A stretch of 23,373 nt of DNA, taken from NCBI GenBank assembly GCA_011065065.1, contig JAAKFL010000010.1, positions 1 through 23,373 of the forward strand, given 5' to 3'. The translations under genes were made by a program, and so were the position numbers. The notes under the pieces are model-generated. The model was not told where the DNA came from. It saw only the letters and a list, made by a program, of their open reading frames with translations, and did no database searches. This document shows, one piece after another, positions 14,975-22,175 of this stretch (its first letter is position 1; every line of letters starts with the position of its first letter). Origin of the DNA: Chlamydiota bacterium (GTDB lineage: Bacteria; Chlamydiota; Chlamydiia; Chlamydiales; SLFE01).

Positions 14975-15003
14975 ACAATACTTTTGATCCGGTAAATAAT
15001 CAA
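14975..15003 (-). promoter_or_regulatory. promoter of zntA
   Basis: On the minus strand TTGATT (14998-15003), a 17-nt spacer and TATTGT (14975-14980) lie so close that the predicted first base falls on the zntA ATG (14968). No ribosome binding site is visible, which suggests a leaderless message. Confidence 0.45.
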
Positions 15004-15011
15004 AGAATTTT

Positions 15012-15104
15012 ACAGGATGTACAGGATCGTAAAACGGCAGGATAGACAGGATATAAGAGGTAAATCCTGTCTATCCTGTTGGTTTACCATCCTGTATATC
15101 CTGT
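15012..15104. repeat. inverted repeat, CAGGAT/ATCCTG family
   Basis: Arms 15012-15052 and 15064-15104 are inverted copies matching at about 36 of 41 positions, with an 11-nt loop. The units (ACAGGAT repeated) are those of the hairpin at 1483-1568, but the arms here carry mismatches and this copy looks older. It lies between the divergent zntA and outer-membrane protein genes. Confidence 0.8.
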
Positions 15105-15145
15105 TTTTGTGTCATTCAAATGATGTGTCCAATAAATCATAGATA

Positions 15146-15174
15146 TTGACTAATCAACTTCACATCAGTATGAT
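15146..15174 (+). promoter_or_regulatory. promoter of the outer-membrane protein gene at 15199
   Basis: TTGACT (15146-15151), a 17-nt spacer and TATGAT (15169-15174) form a good sigma-70-like promoter, giving a leader of about 18 nt that contains GAGG. Confidence 0.6.
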
Positions 15175-15198
15175 TTTCCTAAAAACCACGAGGCTCAT

Positions 15199-16158
15199 GT
15201 GAAATTTCTTAAGCACTTATTTTTCTGCATATCACTCACACTCACTTCGTTACATTCCCAAGATGGAACCTTCGGGGGAACTCCCTCTTTCGAACCAGAT
15301 GATAGTATCCCATGGATCGATGAATCTGCTGAAGAAATGCCCGTCAAATCATTTGGTCAGTTTGATATTGATTATGAATCCATTTTCGATTCTCATTTCA
15401 AAAATTCGGATTTCGCCAATCAGGAGATGGGATTTGGCGAAGGGAACATTATCCTGAGTTACACACGCTTACTCACTAAAGACCAAGGGTATAATGTCGG
15501 GGGCGGGTACACGAAGACTACGATCTTTTGGGATGATAACCCTTTCTTTAACCAAGATAACTTTGACACTTTGAACTTTAGCCTCAATGGTTTTACAAAA
15601 TGTTTCAACTGTCTTGAATTGAAAGGCGGCGCCTCTATCTCCATAGACACTCATCAATGGGCTTGGGACTACAACTTCTACACATTGACAGGCTGGGGGC
15701 GTTACGTCTGGAACACGCGGTTTTGTGGAGATGTGGGGATAAATTTTGGGGCCACATCCCGGTTGGGACTTAAAAGAGGATATCTCTATCCTATTTTCGG
15801 TGTGGACCTTACGCCTTGGGAGGACCTACAGATGAATCTCATATTTCCCACCGACATGGCGGTGATTTATCGAATCGCCAAGTACTGGTCGCTCGATCTA
15901 AGAGGAAAACTTTTGAACTCGCGAAGGCGGTTAGATAAAAACGAAGTCTTGTCACGTGGGTATTTTGACTATATTAGTTCCGGAATCGAACTCGGTTTAA
16001 ACTTTGAGTGTGATCCTTATGCTGCCGCGAATTTTCATGTCGGGACAACTTTGGGCAATGGAGAGTTGCGTGTCTCGAATACTGATGATCTTGATGCTAG
16101 GGAACTTAAGATATCAGCAGCTTTGTATATAGGCGGGAAAATTTGGTTTAGGTTCTAA
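15199..16158 (+). CDS. predicted outer-membrane beta-barrel protein, unknown
   Basis: The 319-residue protein has a signal peptide (about residues 1-20, LKHLFFCISLTLTSLHS). The remainder is rich in aromatic and alternating strand-like segments and ends in IWFRF, a terminal phenylalanine typical of barrels inserted by BamA. Recurring features include NIILSYTRLL, YNVGGGYTKTT, LTGWGRYVW, FGVDLTPW and GIELGLNFEC. It is not homologous by eye to the MOMP-like proteins that follow, and has far fewer cysteines. I do not assign a substrate. The start is GTG at 15199 with GAGG 5 nt upstream. It has its own promoter. Confidence 0.7.
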   Translation: MKFLKHLFFCISLTLTSLHSQDGTFGGTPSFEPDDSIPWIDESAEEMPVKSFGQFDIDYESIFDSHFKNSDFANQEMGFGEGNIILSYTRLLTKDQGYNVGGGYTKTTIFWDDNPFFNQDNFDTLNFSLNGFTKCFNCLELKGGASISIDTHQWAWDYNFYTLTGWGRYVWNTRFCGDVGINFGATSRLGLKRGYLYPIFGVDLTPWEDLQMNLIFPTDMAVIYRIAKYWSLDLRGKLLNSRRRLDKNEVLSRGYFDYISSGIELGLNFECDPYAAANFHVGTTLGNGELRVSNTDDLDARELKISAALYIGGKIWFRF

Positions 16159-16197
16159 TAAAAAAAAAGTTTTTTTCCGGATGGAGTTTTTTTTATT
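16157..16197 (+). terminator. A/T-rich hairpin after the outer-membrane protein gene
   Basis: AATAAAAAAAA and its complement (16187-16197) can pair around a 19-nt loop. The stem is only A-T, so terminator strength is doubtful, although the 3' arm is a T-tract. Confidence 0.3.
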
Positions 16198-16304
16198 GCA
16201 TTGATTAACCCTCTTGTGTAAATTCATGTGTAAATAGTAATTCTATTGCTATTGTTATTTTAGCGCTTGCAAAATAGAACAAACAAGAAAAAGGAGTGAC
16301 TATA

Positions 16305-17393
16305 ATGTCTCGTCTAAAAAATGGAGTTAACAAAGCGGTAGCTTTTTCTGCCACTTTGTTGATGATGACAGGGATGGTTAGCTCAGCATCAGCAGCTTGG
16401 GACGCATGTTGTCCTGACCCATGCTGCCCAGTTGATTGCTGTGAAATGCCTGATTATACCCTGTATGTTGATTTCCTTTACTGGCAAGTTCATCCGGAAG
16501 GATTAGAGTTTGCTCGTCAGGGTGGAGTTAGTGCAAACACAAGTAGTGTTGTATCTGAAAGAGGCTGTATCTTCACACCTGAGTGTGAGTTTGAGCCTGG
16601 ATTTAGGGTGGGTGCCATGATTGATCTTGGTTGCTGCAACTGGGATTTTTATGCGCAATATACCTATCTTTGTGAAAAGTTTGGAAAAGAAGTCGCTAGT
16701 GATACTCAAACAGCTGCCGGTGCAGACATCGATCCATTCATTTACAACCTTGGTGGTTTAACTGATGTGACGACTGCTCGAGGTGACTGGGATTCTCATT
16801 TGAACGCATTGGACTTCGGTTTAGGACGTACATTTGAGGTGAACTGCTGCTTCGACTTCCGTCCACACTTAGGTTTCAAAGCCACATGGCAAGAACTTAA
16901 GTATACGGTGACTTATGATCGTGTTGTGACCACAATAATAACAAACCGCGATGTGCTTCACTTCAAAACTGATTTCGATGGAATCGGTCTTCGAGGTGGA
17001 TTTGATGCGGCTTGGAGATTCAGCCCTTGCTTCAGCATCGTGGGTGGATTTGCAGCGAGTGCTGTTTACTCTGACATCTGCTCACACCGTAATGATACAC
17101 GTTTCGTGCTCACAAATGGTACTGCAGACGCAGGTGTGCAGAACGTTGATCTTAAAGTTGATCACTGCGTCTTGGTTCCTGTATTGGAGCTATTGTTAGG
17201 AATCCGTTGGGATTCACGCGTATGTGATTGCTATGATATGTTCGTTTTCGTTGGTTGGGAAAACCAAGTATGGTGGGATCTTAACCGCTATATTTTATTT
17301 GGTGCTTCTTCCAATAATAATAACATTGAATTCGGACCACATGGTAACCTAACTTACCAAGGTTTGACAGTTCGAGCAGGAATGGGCTTCTAA
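16305..17393 (+). CDS. MOMP-like cysteine-rich porin, Lpg1974/Legionella_OMP family (copy 1)
   Basis: This is a predicted pore-forming outer-membrane barrel. A signal peptide ends at SASA-AW (about residue 30). The mature protein begins with a cysteine cluster (CCPDPCCPVDCC) and then YTLYVDFLYWQVHPEGLEFA, the family start. Further signatures are FEPGFRVGAMIDLGCCNWD, FRPHLGFKATWQELKY, GIGLRGGFDAAW, VGWENQVWWDLNRYILFG and the terminal VRAGMGF. I count about 18 cysteines, which could form disulfide cross-links as in the chlamydial outer-membrane complex. The start at ATG 16305, not GTG 16296, is supported by AAGGAG at 16291-16296, which the longer frame would overlap. A clean terminator follows, so it is transcribed by itself. 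Confidence 0.85.
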   Translation: MSRLKNGVNKAVAFSATLLMMTGMVSSASAAWDACCPDPCCPVDCCEMPDYTLYVDFLYWQVHPEGLEFARQGGVSANTSSVVSERGCIFTPECEFEPGFRVGAMIDLGCCNWDFYAQYTYLCEKFGKEVASDTQTAAGADIDPFIYNLGGLTDVTTARGDWDSHLNALDFGLGRTFEVNCCFDFRPHLGFKATWQELKYTVTYDRVVTTIITNRDVLHFKTDFDGIGLRGGFDAAWRFSPCFSIVGGFAASAVYSDICSHRNDTRFVLTNGTADAGVQNVDLKVDHCVLVPVLELLLGIRWDSRVCDCYDMFVFVGWENQVWWDLNRYILFGASSNNNNIEFGPHGNLTYQGLTVRAGMGF

Positions 17394-17421
17394 TTTCCTG
17401 ATCAACTGATCGATATCATTA

Positions 17422-17451
17422 GGGCTTGGTTGCAAAACCAAGCCCTTTTTT
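17422..17451 (+). terminator. rho-independent terminator of MOMP-like copy 1
   Basis: GGGCTTGGTT pairs perfectly with AACCAAGCCC around GCAA, followed by six T residues. It lies 28 nt after the stop. Confidence 0.92.
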
Positions 17452-17472
17452 ATTCCTCATTATAATTAAAGA

Positions 17473-17501
17473 TTGATCATTGAGTCTTCCTGTGGTAAAT
17501 T
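17473..17501 (+). promoter_or_regulatory. promoter of MOMP-like copy 2
   Basis: TTGATC (17473-17478), 17 nt, TAAATT (17496-17501). The leader would be about 50 nt. The presence of a terminator just upstream requires a promoter here. Confidence 0.45.
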
Positions 17502-17558
17502 TATTCCAGCGAAACATTTTGCTAACACAATTCAACTAATGAACAAGGAGACATCGCA

Positions 17559-18641
17559 ATGCTAAATGAAAAAATTGGAGGACTGCTGAACGTGCCATTT
17601 AAGAAATGGTTCACAGTTTCGTTGACGCTTTTTACGACTGTAGGATTTATGAATGTTGCTTTGGCAAATTATGACGACTGTTGTCAAGATCCTTGTTGTT
17701 GTGAAACAGCGAATTTCACTTTGTATGCTGATTTCATTTACTGGCAAGTACGTCCGGATGCCACAGAGTTTGTGAGACAAGGTGGTATCAGTGGAAGTGT
17801 TTCACAGGAGACTTCAGAAGAGGGTAAAGTCTTTTCTGTTGGCTGTGATTTTGAACCTGGCTTTAGAATAGGAGCTATTTTTGATCTCAATTGCTGTGAA
17901 TGGGATGCTTTTGCCCAATACACATTTCTCATTGAAAGAATGACTCATTCTGTGAATGTTGATTTTGGAGTTACGGGAGTGGCCCCTATAATTTTCAACC
18001 TGGGCGGCCTTACAGATGTTAATTTTGCTAAAGGAGATTGGCATTCGGATTTCAACGCCGTGGATTTTGGGTTCGGGCGTACTTTTGAAGTGAATTGCTG
18101 CTATGCTTTTCGCCCACACTTTGGTCTTAAAGCTACTTGGCAGGAATTTAAGTTTGATGTGACTTATGAACGTATTGTGAGTACCACTACTACAAACATG
18201 GATCGTATCCTCCTTCATTCGGAATTTGATGGAATCGGTCTCCGCGGAGGATTTGATGCGGCATGGAAATTCAGTTCTTCCTTCAGCTTTGTAGGTGGCT
18301 TTGCGGTGAGTACCCTGTATTCTGATTGGCACACTGAGAGAGTTGACTGGAGATTCATTGTTGTCGATGATGTTGGAGGTATTGGGGTTAAAAATGTTGA
18401 TTTGAAACAACATTCTTGTATCTTAATACCAGTGGTTGAACTTCAAGCTGGTGTCCAGTTTGAAACAGAAACTTGTGACTGTTATAGAATCTTCGCAATG
18501 CTTGGATATGAGAACCAAGTGTGGTGGGGGGTGAATCGATTCATTTTATTCGGAAATTCAACGAATAACAATAATATTACCCACAGCTCAGGTAACTTAA
18601 CCTTTCAAGGTTTAGTCTTAAGAGCCGGCGTAGCCTATTAA
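17559..18641 (+). CDS. MOMP-like cysteine-rich porin, Lpg1974/Legionella_OMP family (copy 2)
   Basis: This 360-residue paralogue of the preceding gene has a longer signal peptide (cleavage near VALA-NY, about residue 36), the cysteine cluster CCQDPCCC, TLYADFIYWQVRPDATEFVRQGG, FEPGFRIGAIFDLNCCEWD, FRPHFGLKATWQEFKF, EFDGIGLRGGFDAAW, YENQVWWGVNRFILFG and the end LRAGVAY. I count about 13 cysteines, fewer than in copy 1. AAGGAG lies 9 nt ahead of the ATG. Variable regions are in the predicted loops (residues 120-150 and 240-270), as expected for surface-exposed parts. It has its own terminator. Confidence 0.85.
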   Translation: MLNEKIGGLLNVPFKKWFTVSLTLFTTVGFMNVALANYDDCCQDPCCCETANFTLYADFIYWQVRPDATEFVRQGGISGSVSQETSEEGKVFSVGCDFEPGFRIGAIFDLNCCEWDAFAQYTFLIERMTHSVNVDFGVTGVAPIIFNLGGLTDVNFAKGDWHSDFNAVDFGFGRTFEVNCCYAFRPHFGLKATWQEFKFDVTYERIVSTTTTNMDRILLHSEFDGIGLRGGFDAAWKFSSSFSFVGGFAVSTLYSDWHTERVDWRFIVVDDVGGIGVKNVDLKQHSCILIPVVELQAGVQFETETCDCYRIFAMLGYENQVWWGVNRFILFGNSTNNNNITHSSGNLTFQGLVLRAGVAY

Positions 18642-18657
18642 TCATCGATTCTTTCAG

Positions 18658-18690
18658 AAGGCGTGAAAATTTTTTCATTTCCCGCCTTTT
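18658..18690 (+). terminator. probable terminator of MOMP-like copy 2
   Basis: AAGGCG (18658-18663) pairs with CGCCTT (18683-18688), with an inner TGAAA/TTTCA helix and a bulge, followed by a short T run. Confidence 0.5.
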
Positions 18691-18715
18691 CTATTTCTCT
18701 ATTTCAAATAATTTG

Positions 18716-18744
18716 TTGATTTGCGATGCTTCCTCGTGTATGTT
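18716..18744 (+). promoter_or_regulatory. promoter of MOMP-like copy 3 and sod
   Basis: TTGATT (18716-18721), 17 nt, TATGTT (18739-18744), giving a leader of about 30 nt that contains AAAAAGGAG. Confidence 0.5.
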
Positions 18745-18779
18745 TTATTCAGATAGTGAACAGAAAAAGGAGTATCTTA

Positions 18780-19859
18780 ATGCTTAAGCGAAAAACGAAT
18801 CAGTTATTGGCCGCTTCGATAGCCTTTTTGACAACAGCGGGGTTTATGGGTTCAGCGTCCGCTGCTTGGGAAGGTTGTTGCCCTGAAAATAGCTGTTACA
18901 GGAGTATGTGTGCCGGCTTGAATGGCGAGCTCTATTTAGACTTTATTTTGTGGCAAACGAATATTGATGGCACCGAGTTTGCGAGACAAGATGGAGATAG
19001 TGGGAGCGTGTCGAGTACCGTGACCAATGATGGAGCTATCCACGATGTTGGTTGTAGTTGGGATCCTGGATTCAGGGTTGGTATGTTGATGAATCTTGGC
19101 AAGTGCTGCTGGGATTTCCAGGTTCAATATACTTACCATTACGAGAGATTTGGTGAGTCTGCAGTAGTGACCTTTTTAGCTCCTACAGGTTTGGATGGTC
19201 TGATTTATAATAATGGAAACATGGAAAATATTACAGCAGCAGATGGAAATTGGGATAACAGGCTTCAAGTCTTGGATGTGGGATTGGGAAAGACATTTGA
19301 AGCTTGTGGCTGTTTTGAATTTCGTCCTCACTTAGGCATTAAAGCCACATGGCAAAAATTGAAGTATCGGGTGATTTATGATTTAGCTAACCTTGTGACG
19401 CAAAATGGAGTTCGGGATACTCTAAATTTCCGTACTGACTTTGAAGGAGTGGGTTTGCGTGGAGGATTTGATGTTGCATGGCAAGTATGCTCATGTATGA
19501 GAATCCTTGGAGGTGTTTCATTGAGTTCTGTTTGGTCGGAACTCTGTCTTCAACGAATAGATATTCGAGAGACCTTAACTGGAGGAGTGCCTTCTCTTCC
19601 TGTGATCAATGTCGATCTCAAAGAGAATGTCTGTGTCTTGGTTCCTGTTTTTGAGTTTAACTTTGGATTCCGTTGGGACACTTGCTTGTGTTGTCGTTAT
19701 CCAGCATTTGTCTTTCTTGGATGGGAAAACCAAGTGTGGTTCGATTTGAATCGATTGATTCTGTTTGGTGCTAGCACGTTGTCTAGTAACTACGAGTTTG
19801 GACCACGGGGAAATGTTTCCTATCAAGGTCTTGTTGTCAGATTAGGGTCAGGATTTTAA
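18780..19859 (+). CDS. MOMP-like cysteine-rich porin, Lpg1974/Legionella_OMP family (copy 3)
   Basis: This 359-residue paralogue has a signal peptide ending at SASA-AW (about residue 29). The mature start (CCPENSCYRSMCAG) has more widely spaced cysteines, then ELYLDFILWQTNIDGTEFARQ, DPGFRVGMLMNLGKCCWD, FRPHLGIKATWQKLKY, DFEGVGLRGGFDVAW, GWENQVWFDLNRLILFG and the end VVRLGSGF. I count about 16 cysteines, including CLCC in the last third. The longer frame from 18726 was rejected because AAAAAGGAG (18764-18772) stands 7 nt before ATG 18780 and the signal peptide begins there. The SOD gene follows 20 nt downstream with no terminator between. Confidence 0.85.
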   Translation: MLKRKTNQLLAASIAFLTTAGFMGSASAAWEGCCPENSCYRSMCAGLNGELYLDFILWQTNIDGTEFARQDGDSGSVSSTVTNDGAIHDVGCSWDPGFRVGMLMNLGKCCWDFQVQYTYHYERFGESAVVTFLAPTGLDGLIYNNGNMENITAADGNWDNRLQVLDVGLGKTFEACGCFEFRPHLGIKATWQKLKYRVIYDLANLVTQNGVRDTLNFRTDFEGVGLRGGFDVAWQVCSCMRILGGVSLSSVWSELCLQRIDIRETLTGGVPSLPVINVDLKENVCVLVPVFEFNFGFRWDTCLCCRYPAFVFLGWENQVWFDLNRLILFGASTLSSNYEFGPRGNVSYQGLVVRLGSGF

Positions 19860-19879
19860 ACAACCTTTAAGGAGATTAT

Positions 19880-20512
19880 ATGCGTCAATTACTTGTTTTG
19901 CTCTTAACAGCAATATCCTCTCTTGCCGCTGAATATAAGGCGGCAGACTTTTCCAATTTATATGGGATGGAGGGGTTTAGTAAGGATCTTTTGTCCCAGC
20001 ATTTTACACTGTATCAGGGGTATGTGAAGAATACCAATACCTTGAATGAGAAGATTGAGCAGTTGGTGAAAGCGGGAAAAGATCGGACTCCGGACTATGC
20101 GGGGTTGAAGAGGATGTATGGCTGGGAATTTGATGGCATGCGTCTTCACGAGTATTATTTTGAGAATTTAGGGGGCAGCGGAAAGCTGGACTCCGATTCC
20201 GATTTGTACAAAGCCATTGTCAAGCAATTTGGATCGTTTGATAAGTGGAAAAAGGACTTTGCAGCGACGGGGTTGATTCGTGGCATTGGTTGGGCTATTT
20301 TGTATGAAGATCGTCATACTGGGAAGTTGACGAATGTATGGATCAACGATCATAACCTAGGTCATTTAGCAGGGGCGAAGCCGTTAGTGGTGATGGATGT
20401 GTGGGAGCATGCATACATTACGGAGTATGGTTTGAATCGCGGGAAGTATATTGAGGCGTTTTTTAAGAACATCAATTGGAACGTCGTCCAAGACCGCTCT
20501 AAAGCTCAATAA
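19880..20512 (+). CDS. sod: exported iron/manganese superoxide dismutase
   Basis: This enzyme converts superoxide to oxygen and peroxide. The 210-residue protein carries an N-terminal signal peptide (residues 1-17, QLLVLLLTAISSLAA), so it should act in the periplasm, unlike most bacterial Fe/Mn SODs. The four metal ligands are H41 (SQHFTLYQGYV), H90 (MRLHEYYFENL), D173 and H177 (MDVWEHAY). The usual glutamine near the active site is not visible; H158 in NDHN aligns with the histidine found there in mycobacterial SODs. The metal (Fe or Mn) cannot be decided. AAGGAG precedes the ATG. It lies 20 nt behind porin copy 3, so both probably share a transcript. Confidence 0.92.
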   Translation: MRQLLVLLLTAISSLAAEYKAADFSNLYGMEGFSKDLLSQHFTLYQGYVKNTNTLNEKIEQLVKAGKDRTPDYAGLKRMYGWEFDGMRLHEYYFENLGGSGKLDSDSDLYKAIVKQFGSFDKWKKDFAATGLIRGIGWAILYEDRHTGKLTNVWINDHNLGHLAGAKPLVVMDVWEHAYITEYGLNRGKYIEAFFKNINWNVVQDRSKAQ

Positions 20513-20533
20513 TTCCTTATTTTCCAATTCTAT

Positions 20534-20562
20534 AAAGAGGGAGATGTTGAATCTTCCTCTTT
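20534..20562 (+). terminator. terminator after sod
   Basis: AAAGAGG, G and AGAT pair with ATCT, T and CCTCTTT around GTTGA (one G-U pair, 12-bp stem). The T-tract is short and interrupted. Confidence 0.55.
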
Positions 20563-20621
20563 TCATGTTTTAAAAAAAATAGATTTATTCTAAAATTCTT
20601 GTCATTAACATGCTTTAATAA

Positions 20622-20682
20622 TTTTAACGCAAAGAAGCAAAGACACAATGCGTCTTTGTGTCTTTGCTTCTTTGCGTTAAAA
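20622..20682. repeat. hairpin, GCAAAGA family
   Basis: Perfect 27-nt arms (20622-20648 and 20656-20682) flank a 7-nt loop. The unit CGCAAAGAAG, CAAAGACA is the same as in the arms at 12620 and 13032, here back to back with no gene inside. It separates the convergent sod and the unknown gene at 20691. Confidence 0.9.
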
Positions 20683-20690
20683 AAAAAGTT

Positions 20691-22175
20691 CTAAGGGTAT
20701 TCGACGCGCTTGATCCCGTTCTTGTCCGCCACTATCCTTACCTTCGTTATCTCAATCTTCTTCGGCTGATTCCCTTTTTCAATCGTCGTCTTCACAATAA
20801 TATTCAAATGATACACCTTCGGTAATTCCCTCATCTTTAAATCTTGCGTCTCTTCCTCCAACATCCGATAGGGCGAATAGGGATTGCTGGCTTTATCCAT
20901 AAAATGACGAATGTTGAATCGAAAAATGATGTTCAGCATAAATCTGCGCGTTTCTAATTCTGTTGGCTTACGGTGAATGCGCATCTTCTTCTGGTAATAC
21001 AAAATACATTCAGGCCGCTTAAATGATTCAACCACACTGTGAAACTCAAGATTTCGAATGGCGTCGATTTCATGTGGCACCTCATCTTCCTCAATAAATG
21101 AAAACTTCTCTTTCAATACACCTAATACATGCTTATCATCCGGTGACCATATCTTGGTCGTATAATCCGAAAACCAACCCAAATGCCGGTGGTGAGTCAT
21201 GCTTTTGATCCATTCCTTAATGCGATCCTTTAAGATATAAAGGAGGACAGTGATGATAATAAAGGGCTCGGAGTTCATGATAAAGAATTGTCCCTGCCAG
21301 ACCCATAAAACAGTAAAAAATAGCATCGCAATTCCTGCGGCAACTGCTCCGATCACATTTTTATACCGTTGTCGCGGAGAAAACCGGTCAATCTTGAGTA
21401 AAAGGGCATTGAGGAAAAACTTGTCCAACAACCCTTTAGTATAGACAACTTTTTCTCCCTGTTCTTCAGTTTGGGAGGGCTCGATAGGTATTTCCGCCTG
21501 CGTACGCAATAAAAGTTCTGAAAGTCGTTTGTCTATGGATTTGAGTTTTTTTGTGGAATGTGTACGGACCCGTTCCAAGAGCTGGATCATGTATTGATCC
21601 AGGCTGTGATTCACGAAGAAGGTTAAATAACTAAAGTGTTCTTCGATGGAGGGGGAGCCCCACAGGTGATTCATTTCTGTTTTTATTTTTTCAAAAAATT
21701 CTAAAAAATTTTGAACGTCATCACAAAATTCATTCGCTTGGTTGACAAATTCGTCGTACTTTTCAAGACCAATAATCTGAGAAAGTTCTTGGCCTTTTTT
21801 TCGTATGGCACTTCGAAAAACATTCCCTAATAATTTTATCTCTTCTTGAACGAGTTCTTGATTTTCCTCTGTGATTTCTTTGTGTGAATAAATTTTGGCA
21901 ATGGGAGAAGGAGCAAACGAGGGATCGGCAAGTTCTTTGAGCGTAAACATAGGGGTTTTGTAACGGATTAAATTCGTTTGATCGCGATAAAATTGTTTTG
22001 TGGTATAGGTGTCACTGTTGATTTGAAGAGCATTTGGAATATAAAAATAAAACTCTTGCGTATAGTCATTTGTTTTGACAGAAGGATCGGGCAGGAAGTC
22101 ATACTTCTGCTCAAATTGCCATCGATCTCGAAAATAAATTTCATCGCCTTCCAGCTCATCAGAAAAATGTGTCAT
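20691..22175 (-). CDS. two-TM membrane protein of unknown function
   Basis: I do not recognise this 494-residue protein. Residues 1-270 look soluble, with a helical, charged middle (about 98-225) that may form coiled coil. Two hydrophobic segments follow (about 273-292, NVIGAVAAGIAMLFFTVLWV, and 304-316), separated by a short loop, so both large domains would lie on the same side, probably the cytoplasm. The C-terminal domain is rich in charged and aromatic residues (FRFNIRHFMDK, IVKTTIEKG, ending KRVEYP). Its ATG overlaps the cytochrome stop, so it is translationally coupled to a periplasmic cytochrome c and may serve the same process. Confidence 0.7.
   Translation of the reverse strand: MTHFSDELEGDEIYFRDRWQFEQKYDFLPDPSVKTNDYTQEFYFYIPNALQINSDTYTTKQFYRDQTNLIRYKTPMFTLKELADPSFAPSPIAKIYSHKEITEENQELVQEEIKLLGNVFRSAIRKKGQELSQIIGLEKYDEFVNQANEFCDDVQNFLEFFEKIKTEMNHLWGSPSIEEHFSYLTFFVNHSLDQYMIQLLERVRTHSTKKLKSIDKRLSELLLRTQAEIPIEPSQTEEQGEKVVYTKGLLDKFFLNALLLKIDRFSPRQRYKNVIGAVAAGIAMLFFTVLWVWQGQFFIMNSEPFIIITVLLYILKDRIKEWIKSMTHHRHLGWFSDYTTKIWSPDDKHVLGVLKEKFSFIEEDEVPHEIDAIRNLEFHSVVESFKRPECILYYQKKMRIHRKPTELETRRFMLNIIFRFNIRHFMDKASNPYSPYRMLEEETQDLKMRELPKVYHLNIIVKTTIEKGNQPKKIEITKVRIVADKNGIKRVEYP

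Noticed and set aside
17814..18413. 199-residue minus-strand ORF inside MOMP-like copy 2
   Set aside because: It is antisense to a gene with signal peptide, RBS and paralogues; composition is that of a shadow frame.
18726..18779. Longer N-terminus of MOMP-like copy 3
   Set aside because: It would precede the signal peptide and contains the promoter -10 region and RBS.
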